Assembly (NCBI GenBank): GCA_023213315.1
Contig: JAKCPI010005683.1
Location: forward strand, 1 to 64,000
DNA length: 64,000 nucleotides
Origin: Euborellia annulipes
Taxonomy: Eukaryota; Arthropoda; Insecta; Dermaptera; Anisolabididae
Reading direction: 5' to 3'
This document shows, one piece after another, positions 20,672 through 31,458 of the stretch. Position 1 is the first letter of the stretch; the number at the start of each line of letters is the position of its first letter. Both the position numbers and the translations under genes were made by a program. The notes under the pieces were generated by a model. The model did not search any database and was not told the DNA's origin. It saw only the letters and a list, made by a program, of their open reading frames with translations.

Positions 20672-21400
20672 CTAATTTCCTTTTTCTAAATTTAAACCTA
20701 TTTCCATTGGCGTACTAAATGATTTACACTCACTCATATTATATTTCTTCAATAAATTTATATATATGAATCTATCTTTCTCTAAATTATCATTTCCAAA
20801 TATGAAAATGTCATCGACAAAAAGTGATATTATTAGAATTTTGTCTTTTTGGTCTTTTATGTATACGCATGGTTCAGACTTTAATTGTTTATATCCTAAA
20901 TTTCGAAGCTCTCTATCAATTTCCGTATGCCAAGCATGAGCCAACTGTTTAAGTCCATATATTGCTCTATTTAATTTGCATACATTTTCCTGATCGCCGC
21001 TTTTAATAAAACCCTCCGGTTGATAGATATAAACCTCTTCGTCAATTTTACCATATAAAAACGCGGTTACTACATCCCAATGATCTGTAAACCAATCATT
21101 TTCTACGGTTAACGCAAACAAAATTGAACTGGAGAGAGAAGTTTCATTGTAATCCATCCCCGTATTTTTGAGTGAATCCCTTTGCTACCAATCTTGTTAT
21201 GTTCTCTCTTATGAGAGTGTTGCCAAAGTAACATCTCCCTTTTCTTTTTACTGTTCTAAGTTCTTTTTTCGAGAACAGTATCATTTTGTTTACTTTCACA
21301 ATCCTCTTCAACAATAGGGACTGCGATTTTCGGCTCATTCAAAGAGGGTCTCAGGAAAGACGGAGTTCCGCCTCAAAATCCTATTGTTAGAGTCTCTAAC
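20672..21400 (-). pseudogene. Copia reverse transcriptase, broken
   Basis: The open segment 21157-20672 contains WDVVTAFLYGKIDEEVYIYQ, KLNRAIYGLKQ and LFVDDIFIFG, which carries the catalytic YVDD-type box as FVDD. These are diagnostic of Copia reverse transcriptase. The preceding part (to about 21400) has RLVAKGFTQKYG in a shifted frame. Stops and frameshifts show it is dead. Confidence 0.9.
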
Positions 21401-21449
21401 ATAATAAGACCTTGGTGTGTCGGCCTTAGAAACCACTTTTCCCGGTTCC

Positions 21450-21670
21450 CATGTTTTTTATAGCATTCCCTATTTCCTCGTTATTGTTTTCCTTAGGAAT
21501 TAATAACGCTTTTGAAATTGGAAGTTCTATTTTTGATTCGTCTATTGAACAAAATTTGAGCCGGAGATAAACCGATACCTTCAATAGGCAAAGATCTATA
21601 ATTTAATAAAGCCAATTCTAAATCCCCATTTTTTGCAATTTTTACGCCACTTTCTGCTCTCCCATTTGAC
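21450..21670 (-). pseudogene. Gypsy-type integrase C-terminal fragment
   Basis: The minus strand encodes AKNGDLELALLNYRSLPI and GLSPAQILFNRR, typical of the end of a Gypsy-type integrase core. It is separated from its upstream half (22735-23060) by the LTR element at 21680-22722. Confidence 0.65.
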
Positions 21671-21679
21671 TAGGGTATT

Positions 21680-22722
21680 ATATACGAACGCGTGGAGTTT
21701 TATTAATAATAAGTAGACATGACTCGGGTTTACAATACGTGTTTATTTAACGTTAATATTTTTACAACAATGCCATCGGCTCACGGCCTACTACACTACA
21801 TTCCTCCCCCTTATAAAATCTTGCAGGTAGGTCGGTTCCTTCCGGATCCGGGTTGACCTTCTTAGTTCACTGGGATCCGGGGCTACTGCAGTCTCCGGTA
21901 CCGGTGGTTGGGACCTCTCATTTTCGTTCCCTATTTCTTGGTCCATTGCTCTCTCATTTTCATTTCTTTCCTGAGGACTTTCTTTATCTTGAGCCTTCTC
22001 TTCTCTTCTTAGTAGTTGCTCCTTATGTCTCTTTTCCTCTTTCCCTTCTTCGGTTCTGACAATGGCGTTTCTACTTCCTAATTCTTTTTCTATGTACCCT
22101 GGTAGCCACTTGTCCCCAGCTGCATAATTTCTAAACCAGATGCCATCTCCTTCTTTCCAATTCTTTTCATTCTTATTCAGCTCCTCTACCCTCTTTTCTT
22201 GTTTATCCCACATTTTTGTGGTAATGTTTTCGGGATTGAGGGTATCAAATCGTGTTCTTAATTTCCGGTTCATTAGTAATTCTGCCGGTGACTTCCCCGT
22301 GGTCATACCTGGCATTACGCGTAGTCTGAACAGCAATTGTTGCAATTTTCTGTTCCAATTTCTTTCTTCTTCCCACGTCTTCATGTAGTTTTTTATTACC
22401 TGTACCATCCTCTCAACTTGACCATTTGTTGCTGGATGGTATGGCGCGGATAATTTCTGTTTGATTCCATTTTTTTTGTAAAAATATTTTAAATTCCTTT
22501 GACACGAATGATGTCCCGTTGTCGGACACGGGGTATCCCATGTGTCGTAAACATTTCCCTTAACTTTTCTATAACCTCCGATGATTGCAGTGACCGCATC
22601 TGTTTGACCTCTATCCATTTTGAGAATGCTCCACTAAAATTAAATGCATCTTACAATACGTGTTTATTTAACGTTAATATTTTTACAACAATGCCATCGG
22701 CTCACGGCCTACTACGCTACAT
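21680..22722 (-). mobile_element. Internally deleted Ty3/Gypsy element with LTR pieces at both ends
   Basis: A stretch of about 70 bp, including TTTATTTAACGTTAATATTT and GCCATCGGCTCACGGCCTAC, occurs at 21733-21801 and 22653-22722 in the same orientation, as LTR copies would. Between them on the minus strand is the integrase segment. Gag, protease and reverse transcriptase are absent, so this is a deletion product. Confidence 0.65.
21791..22660 (-). pseudogene. Gypsy integrase core and C-terminal region, frameshifted
   Basis: The C-terminal part is open: SAPYHPATNGQVERMVQVIK (integrase core), GKSPAELLMNR, GDGIWFRNYA and a final RRSTRIRKEPTYLQDF. The first part (FSKWIEVKQMRSLQ and HGIPRV) lies in another frame, so at least one indel separates them. 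Family: Ty3/Gypsy integrase, which inserts retrotransposon DNA. Confidence 0.85.
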
Positions 22723-22734
22723 TGGGATAACGCG

Positions 22735-23060
22735 GACTGGAGGTTATGATTTTGAAACCCCAGCTTTACATTCATGAGAGCTTAATGGTACATTGTCTCC
22801 GATCAGAACTCTGTGGTATTCCATGGGTTGAAAAAATAGCTTTAAATTTTTTTAGATAATTTCCGAAGAGATTTTACTTTTTAATGGAATTATTTCTATC
22901 CACTTCGAAAAGTAATCACTAATTACGAGATAATCTTTACCTCCATAGGCACATATATCACTTGCTATGGAATATTTGGGATATCATGAAATATCATAGG
23001 CTCTTTTACAATTTCTGGTCTATATCTTTCGCATGTTTTACACTTAAATATAAAATTATA
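22735..23060 (-). pseudogene. Second Gypsy integrase fragment
   Basis: The minus strand reads CKTCERYRPEIVKEP, then GGKDYLVISDYFSKWIEI, the integrase zinc-binding end and the first catalytic region. It differs from the neighbouring integrase, so two Gypsy lineages are present. Confidence 0.8.
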
Positions 23061-23750
23061 AATATAGTTATATTATTGGGTTTTGAAATTACGTAAAAAA
23101 AATAAACTTTTATTTTTTATTACACAATTTTACAAAATTTGGAGTCGTGAATTCGTACATTTGAAAAGTCAATTTTGGTTGGTAGAAAATCACATGTGGA
23201 TTTGTTGGTTGACAATTTGAAAAAGCTCGGTCGAGCGACATGCGACCTATATTTATAGACTTTTGTCATGCAGCACGTAGGCTGGTTATCATTCCTTATC
23301 GTTGTCGATTCAGTGTGTTTTGAATACATCACAATATCCTTATTTATTTCTGGCCAATAATATAACTCATTTGCTATTGTTTTTGTTTTATCAATGCCAA
23401 AATGTCCCCTATGGAGTTCTTTTACTATTTCAACTCTTTTTATTACTTTCTAGTCCACTACAAGCCTCTAAACTTAAAAGTGGTCTTGCTTTGACCCCAA
23501 CAACCATAAACTTTAGAATTTTAGTTTTATTTTTGCAATTACATTCTAAATTAATAGTTCCTAGAGGTTTAACTTTATTTCCACCATATGCTTCTAAAAT
23601 TATTTGTGTTGTTTTTATTTCACTTTTTTGGTGTCCTATCTTTTGTAAGGTTCCAATAGAAATTACATTTACTTGGGCACCTGTATCTAGGTATATATTT
23701 AACTATTTTGACCTCGCTGTCTCTTTTGATTTTAAAAATCCATTTATAGG
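23061..23750 (-). pseudogene. Gypsy protease and integrase pieces, rearranged
   Basis: At about 23740-23480 the minus strand shows LDTGAQVNVISIGTLQKIG, an aspartic protease active site. At 23460-23330 it shows ANELYYWPEINKDI, the integrase zinc-binding lead. The interval 23061-23330 is unrelated AT-rich sequence that may be an insertion. No reverse transcriptase lies between protease and integrase, so it is internally deleted. Confidence 0.7.
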
Positions 23751-24240
23751 TGTCTTACCCGCAGGTAAATCTCCATGTATTATTCTCCTCAAGTGAATCC
23801 AGTTCGCTCTTCATGGCATTTATCCACTTCTGCTTCTCTACACTCGGAAAAAGCTTCAGAGACAGTTTCTGGGTCATTCTCTATACATGCACTATACAGT
23901 CTGGGAATTCTTTTTTCTTTCTTCTTTCACGAAATTAATATTTCCTGTTTTCACCTTCTATTCTTTCTTCATTATTTTCAGAAGACTGCATTTGTAAATT
24001 TACTTCTTCCGAGCTTTCTGCTACTCATCTTCATCACCCATTTTTGCCTCTTTTCCTTTGTAACATGGCTTCTATGCAATGCAATGCATCCAAATACTCG
24101 AAGATTTCTAAGATCCACCTTTTTGCCACTCCACATTTCTTCTGGTGTCACATCTTCGACGGACATCTATTTTTAACGTATATGGCTGTATTAATCGCTT
24201 CCGCCCAATATTCTTTCGATATTTGAAATGTTTAAAACAA
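23751..24240 (-). pseudogene. Copia integrase to start of reverse transcriptase
   Basis: The minus strand includes ISKEYWAEAINTAIY, then SVEDVTPEEMWSGKK with LRNLRVFGCIA, hallmarks of Copia integrase. Near 23815-23760 comes MKSELDSLEENNTW, the lead into Copia reverse transcriptase. The Copia element resumes at about 21400, implying that the Gypsy material inserted at this point. Confidence 0.8.
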
Positions 24241-24282
24241 TGAAACGATTGTGTCCTCTTCATCAGTCTGATACAATATACA

Positions 24283-24800
24283 GGGTGTCTATAAAAATAA
24301 CTCCGGGGTTTTGAGGCAAAATATTTTAATAAAGTAAAAAACGTACATACATGTTTTTATACATGATTGGAAAGGTTACATTTTCAAGTTTTTTTTTAAC
24401 AATTTAATAAAGTTCAATGTGAGCAGTGGCGTAGCGAGCTTAACTCGCGCCTGGGGCACAATACCTTTTTAGCGCCCCCTCCCCCATTTTAAAACCATAT
24501 AATATTATGTGTAAAATATACAAAATTATTAAATTACACTGGCACTAAATTTAAAATATATTTTCCAGAAATCAATTATAATAAAAATAAAAATTATTTA
24601 GCAATTTTTTGTTTTGCGGACCATTTGGCGCCCCTTTGAGAGTAGCGCCCGGGACATGATGACCCCCCTTGCACCCCCCTCGCTACGCCACTGAATGTGA
24701 GCCCCGTGAGTGGCACGGCACACATCGTAACGGTATTCTACCTCTTCCCATGTCCTTCCAATCCACCTGTTGGGACCTATTCCATGGCCTCCAAGGAGCC
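24283..24800. mobile_element. Mariner-type end fragment interrupted by a hAT MITE
   Basis: ACAGGGTGTCTATAAAAATA at 24289 resembles the end of mariner-like elements. The sequence resumes after 24701 with GTGGCACGGCACACATCG. No transposase frame was recovered. Confidence 0.4.
24424..24693. mobile_element. hAT MITE with exact 8-bp TSD
   Basis: The terminal inverted repeats are CAGTGGCGTAGCGAG and CTCGCTACGCCACTG. AATGTGAG flanks both sides exactly (24416-24423 and 24694-24701). The element is 270 bp and non-coding. Confidence 0.92.
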
Positions 24801-25044
24801 CTGATATGACTCATTCTTTTTTACTTCTTCCTGATCGAACAATTGCTTTTCATGTTTGATTTGCTCGTTGGAATTGTTCACGAAAGTTTCAAGTTCTTTC
24901 TCTTTTAATTTATTGATATATTTAAAAAAAAAAAAAAAGAAAAAATAATAGTTTATTTAGAGAAAAAAAAAAAAAAAATTAATCACTTTTGCCAGAATGA
25001 GATCAATATTTATTCATGTGACAAATTAGGGCAGTGACTTTATA

Positions 25045-25298
25045 TGGACCCTGTTATGCAATAGTGTGTCAAAGACCAAAAAAAATTCAAAATTGAGTTA
25101 AGCACGGAATATTGTTTCAAATGATATAATTAATATTATTTTTTATGAAATATGTCCTAAAAAAATTTATATTTAATGTTACTTGCACAATTGACAAGAA
25201 AAATTATATATAATCCAATGTAAACAAAAAACTTTATTGTTGATTTTCTCAAAACTCGATGTTTGGTCTTTGACACACCATTGCATAACAGGGTCCAT
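25045..25298. mobile_element. Complete GGACCCTGTTATGC MITE
   Basis: The terminal inverted repeats of about 30 bp begin TGGACCCTGTTATGCAATAG and end CATTGCATAACAGGGTCCA. The flanks are TATA on both sides, compatible with a TA or TATA target. It is the compact form of the longer element at 17958-20275. Confidence 0.85.
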
Positions 25299-25926
25299 AT
25301 ATAATAAATATATACAGTATGTATTATACGATTTTATGTTTGACTAGATCGCATATTGATAATTGTTCATTTCTATAAAATAGATTATAGTTCTTATGTG
25401 TTAATTTTCATTTTGTTGAAATATTTTAATTTCTGACGATTTTAAATCTTGTACAACTGTATCAATGAATACAGAATGATCAAATAAAATAAAATCTTTT
25501 AATTATATCTATAAATAATTTTTTTCTTTTCTTATATGCATTATATTTCCCTGCAATCAGGTCTAATCTGTTTCAAAGCTAGCGATTTTCTTATGCATTT
25601 TATCTCATGTGGATTTGTATTTATTTTTTGTGTAAGAACTAAACTTTTATTCATTTTCACTTTTCTCTGTTGCCAAATTTTATTACATAATGATATTTAG
25701 ATAAGCCCATATTGATATGCGTTCTTTAAACATGAATAAAAAGGCAAGAAATTGTCAAAATAAATAGACCGACAGATATGTTGGTAAGGAGAGAAAAAAT
25801 AGGTAATGAACAGAAAAAATTGTTTATTTATACGTTGTTTGGCAACAATGTTTAGTGTTCCGTATCCAAGGCCATTTAGACCCCACTTATTTATTTCGAT
25901 TGTTGTCTAATTCAATTGAAATAAAT
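25299..25926. other. Intergenic DNA with no recognised gene
   Basis: AT-rich. A short segment before 25926 (GGCCATTTAGACCCCACTTA, then AATTCAATTGAAATAAAT) resembles the 3' end of the SINE at 31838-31985. Confidence 0.45.
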
Positions 25927-26190
25927 GCCCTCGGGGCTTGGTGTAGAGGTTAGAGTGCTAACCTCGTATACCAAAAGTAGCGGATTCGGACCCCAGGCAG
26001 TCCGATGATTTTATTTAAGCCATTTGGATACCAAATGGCTTAAATAAGAATGCCTGGACTCTAATATAGATAAATTCATAAATAACGGTTATCGTCAAAG
26101 TCTTATATGGCCTAAGTTGCCGAAAAGACTGTGTGAATGTGAGTGTGAATGAGAAAAAGTGTGAATGTTTAAAAAAAAAAAAATAATAAT
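25927..26190 (+). mobile_element. tRNA-derived SINE (family 1), near full length
   Basis: It starts GCCCTCGGGGCTTGGTGTAG, with box-A-like TTGGTGTAGAGGTTAGAG and box-B-like GGATTCGGACCCC. The body has two opposed copies of CATTTGGATACCAAATGG, ATAACGGTTATCGTCAAAG and TTGCCGAAAAGACTGTGTGA, and it ends in an A-rich tail. This is the best reference copy in the window. Confidence 0.85.
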
Positions 26191-26859
26191 TCAATTGAAA
26201 TAATTTTTTTTTTTCTGGCACCAGAGGCTACCTACATTTATTTTATTTCTTTGAAAATTAAATTAAATATTGCGGTAAGGCATAGTTTACTTGCGGGCCG
26301 CCAGGAGATGCTAGTGTCGTCTTTTTTAATATTTAAAAAAAAAATTATTTTTATCAAATTAAAAAAAAAATTATTGTTAAAAAAATGTTACCTATTAAGG
26401 AGGAATATTCTGCAGATATTTATGAGATTGCTATGAAATCCATAACTTCACTTTGGTAAATTAATTGATTTTAAATACATTTTTTTGGTTATAAATTTTA
26501 AACTAACCTCTTATTTGTCACTTTTTTCTTTTATTTGCATTACCTATTTTAATATTAATAACAATAATTAAAAAACAAAAACAAAATATATTATTAATCT
26601 TATTAAGTGTTTGCTGGAATTACAATGGTGAAATAATACTTTTTTTTTTTTTAGTTAATGATACTTTAATTTATAGGTTGTTGCAATTGCTACATTTAAC
26701 GATCCGTTAACCTCTTCTATCCTAGAAAAGATTTAGCATTCCAAGACAAATAAATAACCAATATATAAAAAGAATTGAGAAGAATCTGGTTAAAATAATT
26801 CTTTCTGAATAGTAAAACAAGTTTTATTCTTTATTCATCGTTTAAAAAAATAAAAAGAA
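26191..26859. other. Upstream region of the Myb/SANT gene
   Basis: No transposon end or ORF was recognised. Core promoter elements cannot be identified with confidence in this AT-rich sequence. Confidence 0.4.
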
Positions 26860-28610
26860 ATGAATAAAAAAAGGAATAGAAATAAAAATTTTTCCTATCG
26901 TGATAAACTGATATTACTGGATCTCATTGAAGAAGAAAAACTTATAATTGAGAACAAATTAACAGATGGGCCTACAAATAAATTAAAACAAAAAACCTGG
27001 GAGAAGATATGCGGCACTTTCAATGCCCAACAGGATTCTGGCCTTCGCAATGTCGAGCAATTGAAAAATCTTTATGATTGTTTGAAACGAAAAGCAAGAA
27101 AAGAAAAGGTATGTTGCCTTTAAAATGATTGGAATTTATTTTAGTTGGGTAAGAATAAATGCCCCTAGACCTTACCACAGTGGTAGAGTACTCGCTTCTT
27201 GTGCTTCTATCCGACGAAAATTGATTAACAATCAATTAAAATAAAAAAACCCTAAATAATATAAGATAGACAGGAGAAAAGCAGGTGCAGCCAAAAATAA
27301 AAGCCCCCGATTAAATACAATTCAATGAGACGTTTCGGGTGAATTGTATTTCCCCATCTTCTTGTTAAAATCGTTGGTCATTAGGGCAATACATGCAAAT
27401 TTATGTATCATATGTCCTGGTGAGTTGGTCCATCATACTTATTAAGTGAGAATCTCATTTGACCAACTCCGCGACTTTAACAATTTTGAAGTACTGAAGA
27501 TGGGTAAAATTCCCGAAACGTCTCGTTGAATTGTATTAAATCAGAGGCTTTTATTTTTGGTTGCACCTGCTCTTTCTCCTGTGTATAGAAAAGCAGCCAC
27601 TGACTTCATTGATTTAATATAAGGTATATATTAAGACGATGATAGAATACAATAAGAAATATATTATTAATTAAAATAATAATATATACAATTTTTATTA
27701 TCATTATCATTTCTATATATAAAGAGCTAGCCATTAATTCATTAATTTCCGGTGTGTCTAGGCTAAAGCTGTGACAATTTTCCTAAAATTTTCCACTTTT
27801 TTTTCACATCAACCTCCACCCAAACCCAGAAGTGAATAAAGAAATTATTGAGCCCCTCATATCAGTTCCAATGACTTGATTCAATTTTAAGTTAAATCAT
27901 TCTCTTAATTTAATTTTTATTTTCAGGATGAAACCAATAAAACTGTAATCAGTTCAAGACATGATGTAGTAAGCGAAAGAGTGATGGAAATTATTGCTGA
28001 CCAAATTCATTTGGAATCAACATCCGAAACAGATGAGATTAAAGAAATTTACCCAACTACAGAGAAATCTATAAGAACTATAAATGAACTTGTAAAGCTT
28101 GAAAATGTGCATCATGTCAACAACGAGAAGGAAGCAACGAGTCAAATAGGAAAAAACAACAACAACAACAATGAAATGATAAATGATGATTTTAATATAA
28201 AAATTTATGAAATTGATTTGGAAATTAATAAAAAAGAAACATCAGAATCAACATCTGAAACAGACGAAATTAACGAAATTTCATCAACTCCAGTGAAATC
28301 TAGAAAAAGAACTATAAATGAACTTGTGCTTGAAAATGTGCATCTTGTCAACAACGAGAAGGAAGCAACGAGTCAAAAAAGAAAAAACACAAACAACAAT
28401 AACAACAATGAAATGATAAATGATGATTCTAATAAAGATATAAAAAGAAAAATTTTAGAAATTGATTGGGAAATTAAAAAAGAAACATTAGAAGGGATTA
28501 GAAGAAAATATGAAGCAGATGATGAAGAATCGAAATTGAAAAGGGAAATTTTGAAAGTAGAATTGGAAATTTTAAAAGTAAAATTAGAAAAGGAAAAAAG
28601 TTCGTGCTAA
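26860..28610 (+). CDS. Myb/SANT-like DNA-binding domain protein with tandem duplication
   Basis: Exon 1 (26860-27108) and exon 2 (27927-28610) join in phase 0 at AAG-GAT to give 310 residues. Exon 1 encodes a Myb/SANT-like helix bundle (about residues 8-80): FSYRDKLILLDLIEEEK, KQKTWEKICGTFNA and LKNLYDCLKRKARKEK. This matches the animal Myb/SANT-like family (often transposon-derived regulators). Exon 2 contains two copies of a unit of about 75 residues, each with STSETDEI, TINEL, VNNEKEATSQ and an Asn run followed by EMINDD. A charged coiled-coil C-terminus ends the protein (LKREILKVELEILKVK). It is probably a nuclear DNA-binding protein, or a domesticated transposon protein. No stops disrupt the frame. 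The intron contains a hammerhead-like fold-back. Confidence 0.8.
27270..27590. repeat. Fold-back with hammerhead-like cores on both strands
   Basis: The outer arms pair GCAGGTGCAGCCAAAAATAA (27281) with TTATTTTTGGTTGCACCTGC (about 27551). The inner arms pair AATTCAATGAGACGTTTCGGG with CCCGAAACGTCTCGTTGAAT. It lies in the intron of the Myb/SANT-like gene. Confidence 0.75.
27494..27524 (+). ncRNA. Hammerhead-like ribozyme core
   Basis: CTGAAGA, then the helix TGGG/CCC closed by TAAAATT, then GAAAC and GTCTC. All core positions match the hammerhead consensus CUGANGA...GAAA. A 5' partner GAGACGT lies at 27327, far from the core. Confidence 0.4.
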
Positions 28611-29393
28611 TTAAGTTGAGGTTAGTGTTTTTTTTTTTTTTTTTTTTTTTAATTAAAGTTTATTTATTTATTTCTTTATTAAAGTTCATATAAAATTTGA
28701 GTGAAAGAGGATGCAAGTAATAATTGAGCCACATTTTTATTTGGGGCGTTTCAGCATGGATCTTGCCATCTTCAGCATTAAAAGATAGAAATTATTCTTA
28801 TACGGAAAATAATCAAGATATTATAATATACATATTGTCCAGTACAAAAATATAAAATTTGTGTTTTCTTAGTAATATACTAAAACAAGGATTTACATCA
28901 ATGAATGTGTAACCAGTCTGACAGGAAATTATTAATTTTTAATTAAATTATTCCTGAGTCTCATTAACAAATAACAAACAGACAGGAGTGTGCTTGGTTT
29001 GCTTCCACTCGATCAACTTTGAACATTTTAAGACGATTTCAAGACTTAAGCAATGAGTGGGAAAGAGAGAGATTTGAGTGTGGAGACTCGTGACGACAGA
29101 GAGGGGGGGGGGACGTGTGTGCAATTAAGGGGGGAACATTTCTTGGTTTCGTGTTGTGAAAATTGAGTGTCGCCCAAAGATAAAACCGAGATGAGCATTT
29201 CCACCATTTAGACTTTACGCTATCGATCGAGGTAACCTATTCTGTTAAATTTATTTTTTTCTTGTGTTTCTAAATCGAGAAATCGAGAGTGAGAGTAAAA
29301 GAAGAGACCAAGACATTTCGCGCAGGGAAACAGGACAATTTAATTTTTTATCCTAGGCCTAGTTATATTTCTATTTTTTTTTTTTTTTTGTTC
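28611..29393. other. Intergenic DNA with one hammerhead-like repeat arm
   Basis: A poly-T tract lies at 28629-28650. The arm at about 28715-28785 contains, on the minus strand, CTGAAGATGGCAAGATCC followed by ATGCTGAAACGCCCC (28775-28742). The rest shows G tracts (29103-29112) and nothing recognisable. Confidence 0.5.
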
Positions 29394-29395
29394 TA

Positions 29396-30006
29396 CAGAG
29401 TGTTTACAAATGAATACCGGCATTTTAATGCTTTATAATATTTATTAAATCAAATTTATAATTACAAATGATAGATAAACGAAAGAACAACTCAAACAGT
29501 TTGTGCACGCAATGTTTCCGCCGCCATCCGTTACTAAGCGCAATAACAAAAACTGGTACTTCTTATCTTGATACTCTACAGCGATGGCTCTTCCCTCAAT
29601 TGGAAGCTGATAACGAAGTACGCGTTTGGTTGAACGTCACTTTCCCCGACCGCTGGGCCTAATGACAGAGCTTGTTTTTCATGCCCTTAACGTTCACCTG
29701 ACCTGACGCCATTTGATTTCTACCTTTGGGGGTTCATAAAGGATCGCATGTATATGCCTCCGCTACCCCGAATTATGAAGCAGCTGTTACAACAATTGCT
29801 ACAGAGACAACGTTCGCGAAGAACTCGCTTATCGATTTGATATGTGCAGCGTGACGAATGGTGCTCGCATCGAGCTCTTGCGAGTTTTAGATCAAACTGT
29901 TTGGGTTTCTCTTTCGTTTGATCTATCATTTGTTATTGTAAGTTTGATGTAATAAATATTATAAAGCGTTAAAACTCCGATATTTATTTATATGGTAAAC
30001 ATCCTG
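29396..30006 (+). mobile_element. Mariner-like element, internally deleted, with long inverted ends
   Basis: The terminal inverted repeats extend about 110 bp, from CAGAGTGTTTAC to GTAAACATCCTG, and include TTTATAATATTTATTA and AACAAATGATAGAT. TA flanks both ends (29394-29395 and 30007-30008). The interior carries transposase relics: VRVWLNVTFPDRW, then FYLWGFIKDRMYMPPLPRI and YRFDMCSVTNGARIE in shifted frames. These match the C-terminal half of mariner-type DDE transposases. The N-terminal half is missing. Confidence 0.88.
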
Positions 30007-30008
30007 TA

Positions 30009-31027
30009 TTTATGAATTATCATTTATTATATTACTGTATATATTAACTCTTAGTTTATTAACAAATTGTACGGGGAGGGGCGGGGGCGGTGTTATCAGT
30101 TATTTTTATAATTATTCACTAGTAAGTTAATTTTTAGTGAAATTATTTATTTTTATATAATAAATTTTGTCACACACCTACAATGCCGTCTTTTCAACTA
30201 TTCTGGAGGGGGGGGGGGCAAACTTTTTTTTTTCTTAAAATTTAGGTACTCAAATTTGGCCAAGAGATATTTAATTTAATTAATTGTTTAATTTCGTACA
30301 GATTATATGCATATTATATTTTGAAATATTTTATTTAAGTTAATTAAATGAAGATTCTGGGACGGAGGTTTCTTCAAATTTAAAACTTGAACAGAGCCGC
30401 AGTGGCACCGGCACGTTTTATTTAAGAATAATATTAAATTGAAAAAAAAATCAAAGCCCTTGGGAGGGGGCAAATGCACCCCCCCCCCTAATGACCCCCC
30501 TGCACTCTTATTAAGATCAAGCTTGGTGCCACTTTTCCTCCTTCTCCCCCACCTTTTTGTTTTCTTTTTTTTGTTCTCTCATCTTAGAGCAACCTTCCGG
30601 GAAGGAAACCGTTAGTTGTACATAAAAACTGATAGACGATATTATAAGCATTTTTTATAGATCTACAATTTTTGTATAACACTTTTTTGCATATAATTAA
30701 TATTACGCAAGATAAAAAATAAAATAATTTTTTCTGTGATTTTATGATTTTTTTTGATTTTCAAGGCTCTTGGGGCACCCTTTCCCTTTATCCGATTGAC
30801 CTAAAAATTTACACAGATTATTGCGGTTAGAGAATAACAACCAGCAGATTAATCGCTCCGCCTGACGTTGGCAAATATTCACAAAAAACATGTATGACGC
30901 CTCTAAGGCATTTAAATAATTTTTGGACCAAGCCCACCTATTACATCCTCGCAGCACTGAGGATGATGCTTTAAATATTTTTAAGCGAGGCGTGGCTTAA
31001 CTCAATCCATTCTCAGTGCTTCACTTG
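30009..31027. other. Intergenic DNA, no gene seen
   Basis: AT-rich with G and C homopolymers (30207-30217, 30480-30488). A segment near 30420-30500 ending in CCCCCCTGCACTC resembles decayed hAT ends. No coding evidence. Confidence 0.4.
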
Positions 31028-31204
31028 GAGTCAGGCATTCTTATCTAAACCATTTGGTATCCAAATCATTGGACTGCCTGGGGTCCGAACTAGGGTTCGG
31101 AAAAAACCGAAAAATTTTGAAAACCGGTTTTTCGGTTTTTTACAAAGCGGAAAACCGGTAAACCGGTTTTAAACCGTTTTTTTTTTCAACATCGGAATCT
31201 ATTT

Positions 31205-31458
31205 TGAACGCACCGCCACTTTTTTTTTAACACTCACACTTTTTTCCCATTCACACAGTCTTCTCGGCAAGTTAGGCCATATAACTTTAAACGATAACCG
31301 CTATTAATGAATATATCTATTGAGGGTCCAGGCATTCTTATTTAAGCCATTTGGTATCCAAGTGGCTTAAATAAAATCATCGGACTGCCTGGGGTCCGAG
31401 CCCGCGACGTTTGGTATACGAGGTTAGCACGCTAACCTCTACGCCAAGCCCCGAGGGC
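31205..31458 (-). mobile_element. SINE family 1, near full length, nested in hAT
   Basis: The minus strand shows the tRNA-like head GCCCTCGGGGCTTGGCGTAG, GCTAACCTCGTATACCAAAC, the box-B-like GGGCTCGGACCCC, the CATTTGGATACCAAATGG body and the TG-rich end. It is colinear with 25927-26190. Confidence 0.85.

Noticed and set aside
23302..23796. 164-codon plus-strand open frame
   Set aside because: It is the antisense shadow of Gypsy protease and integrase fragments on the minus strand.
27155..27235. tRNA-like stretch with CCACAGTGGTAGAGTACTCGC
   Set aside because: Only a box-A-like word is present; no box B at the right distance and no cloverleaf.
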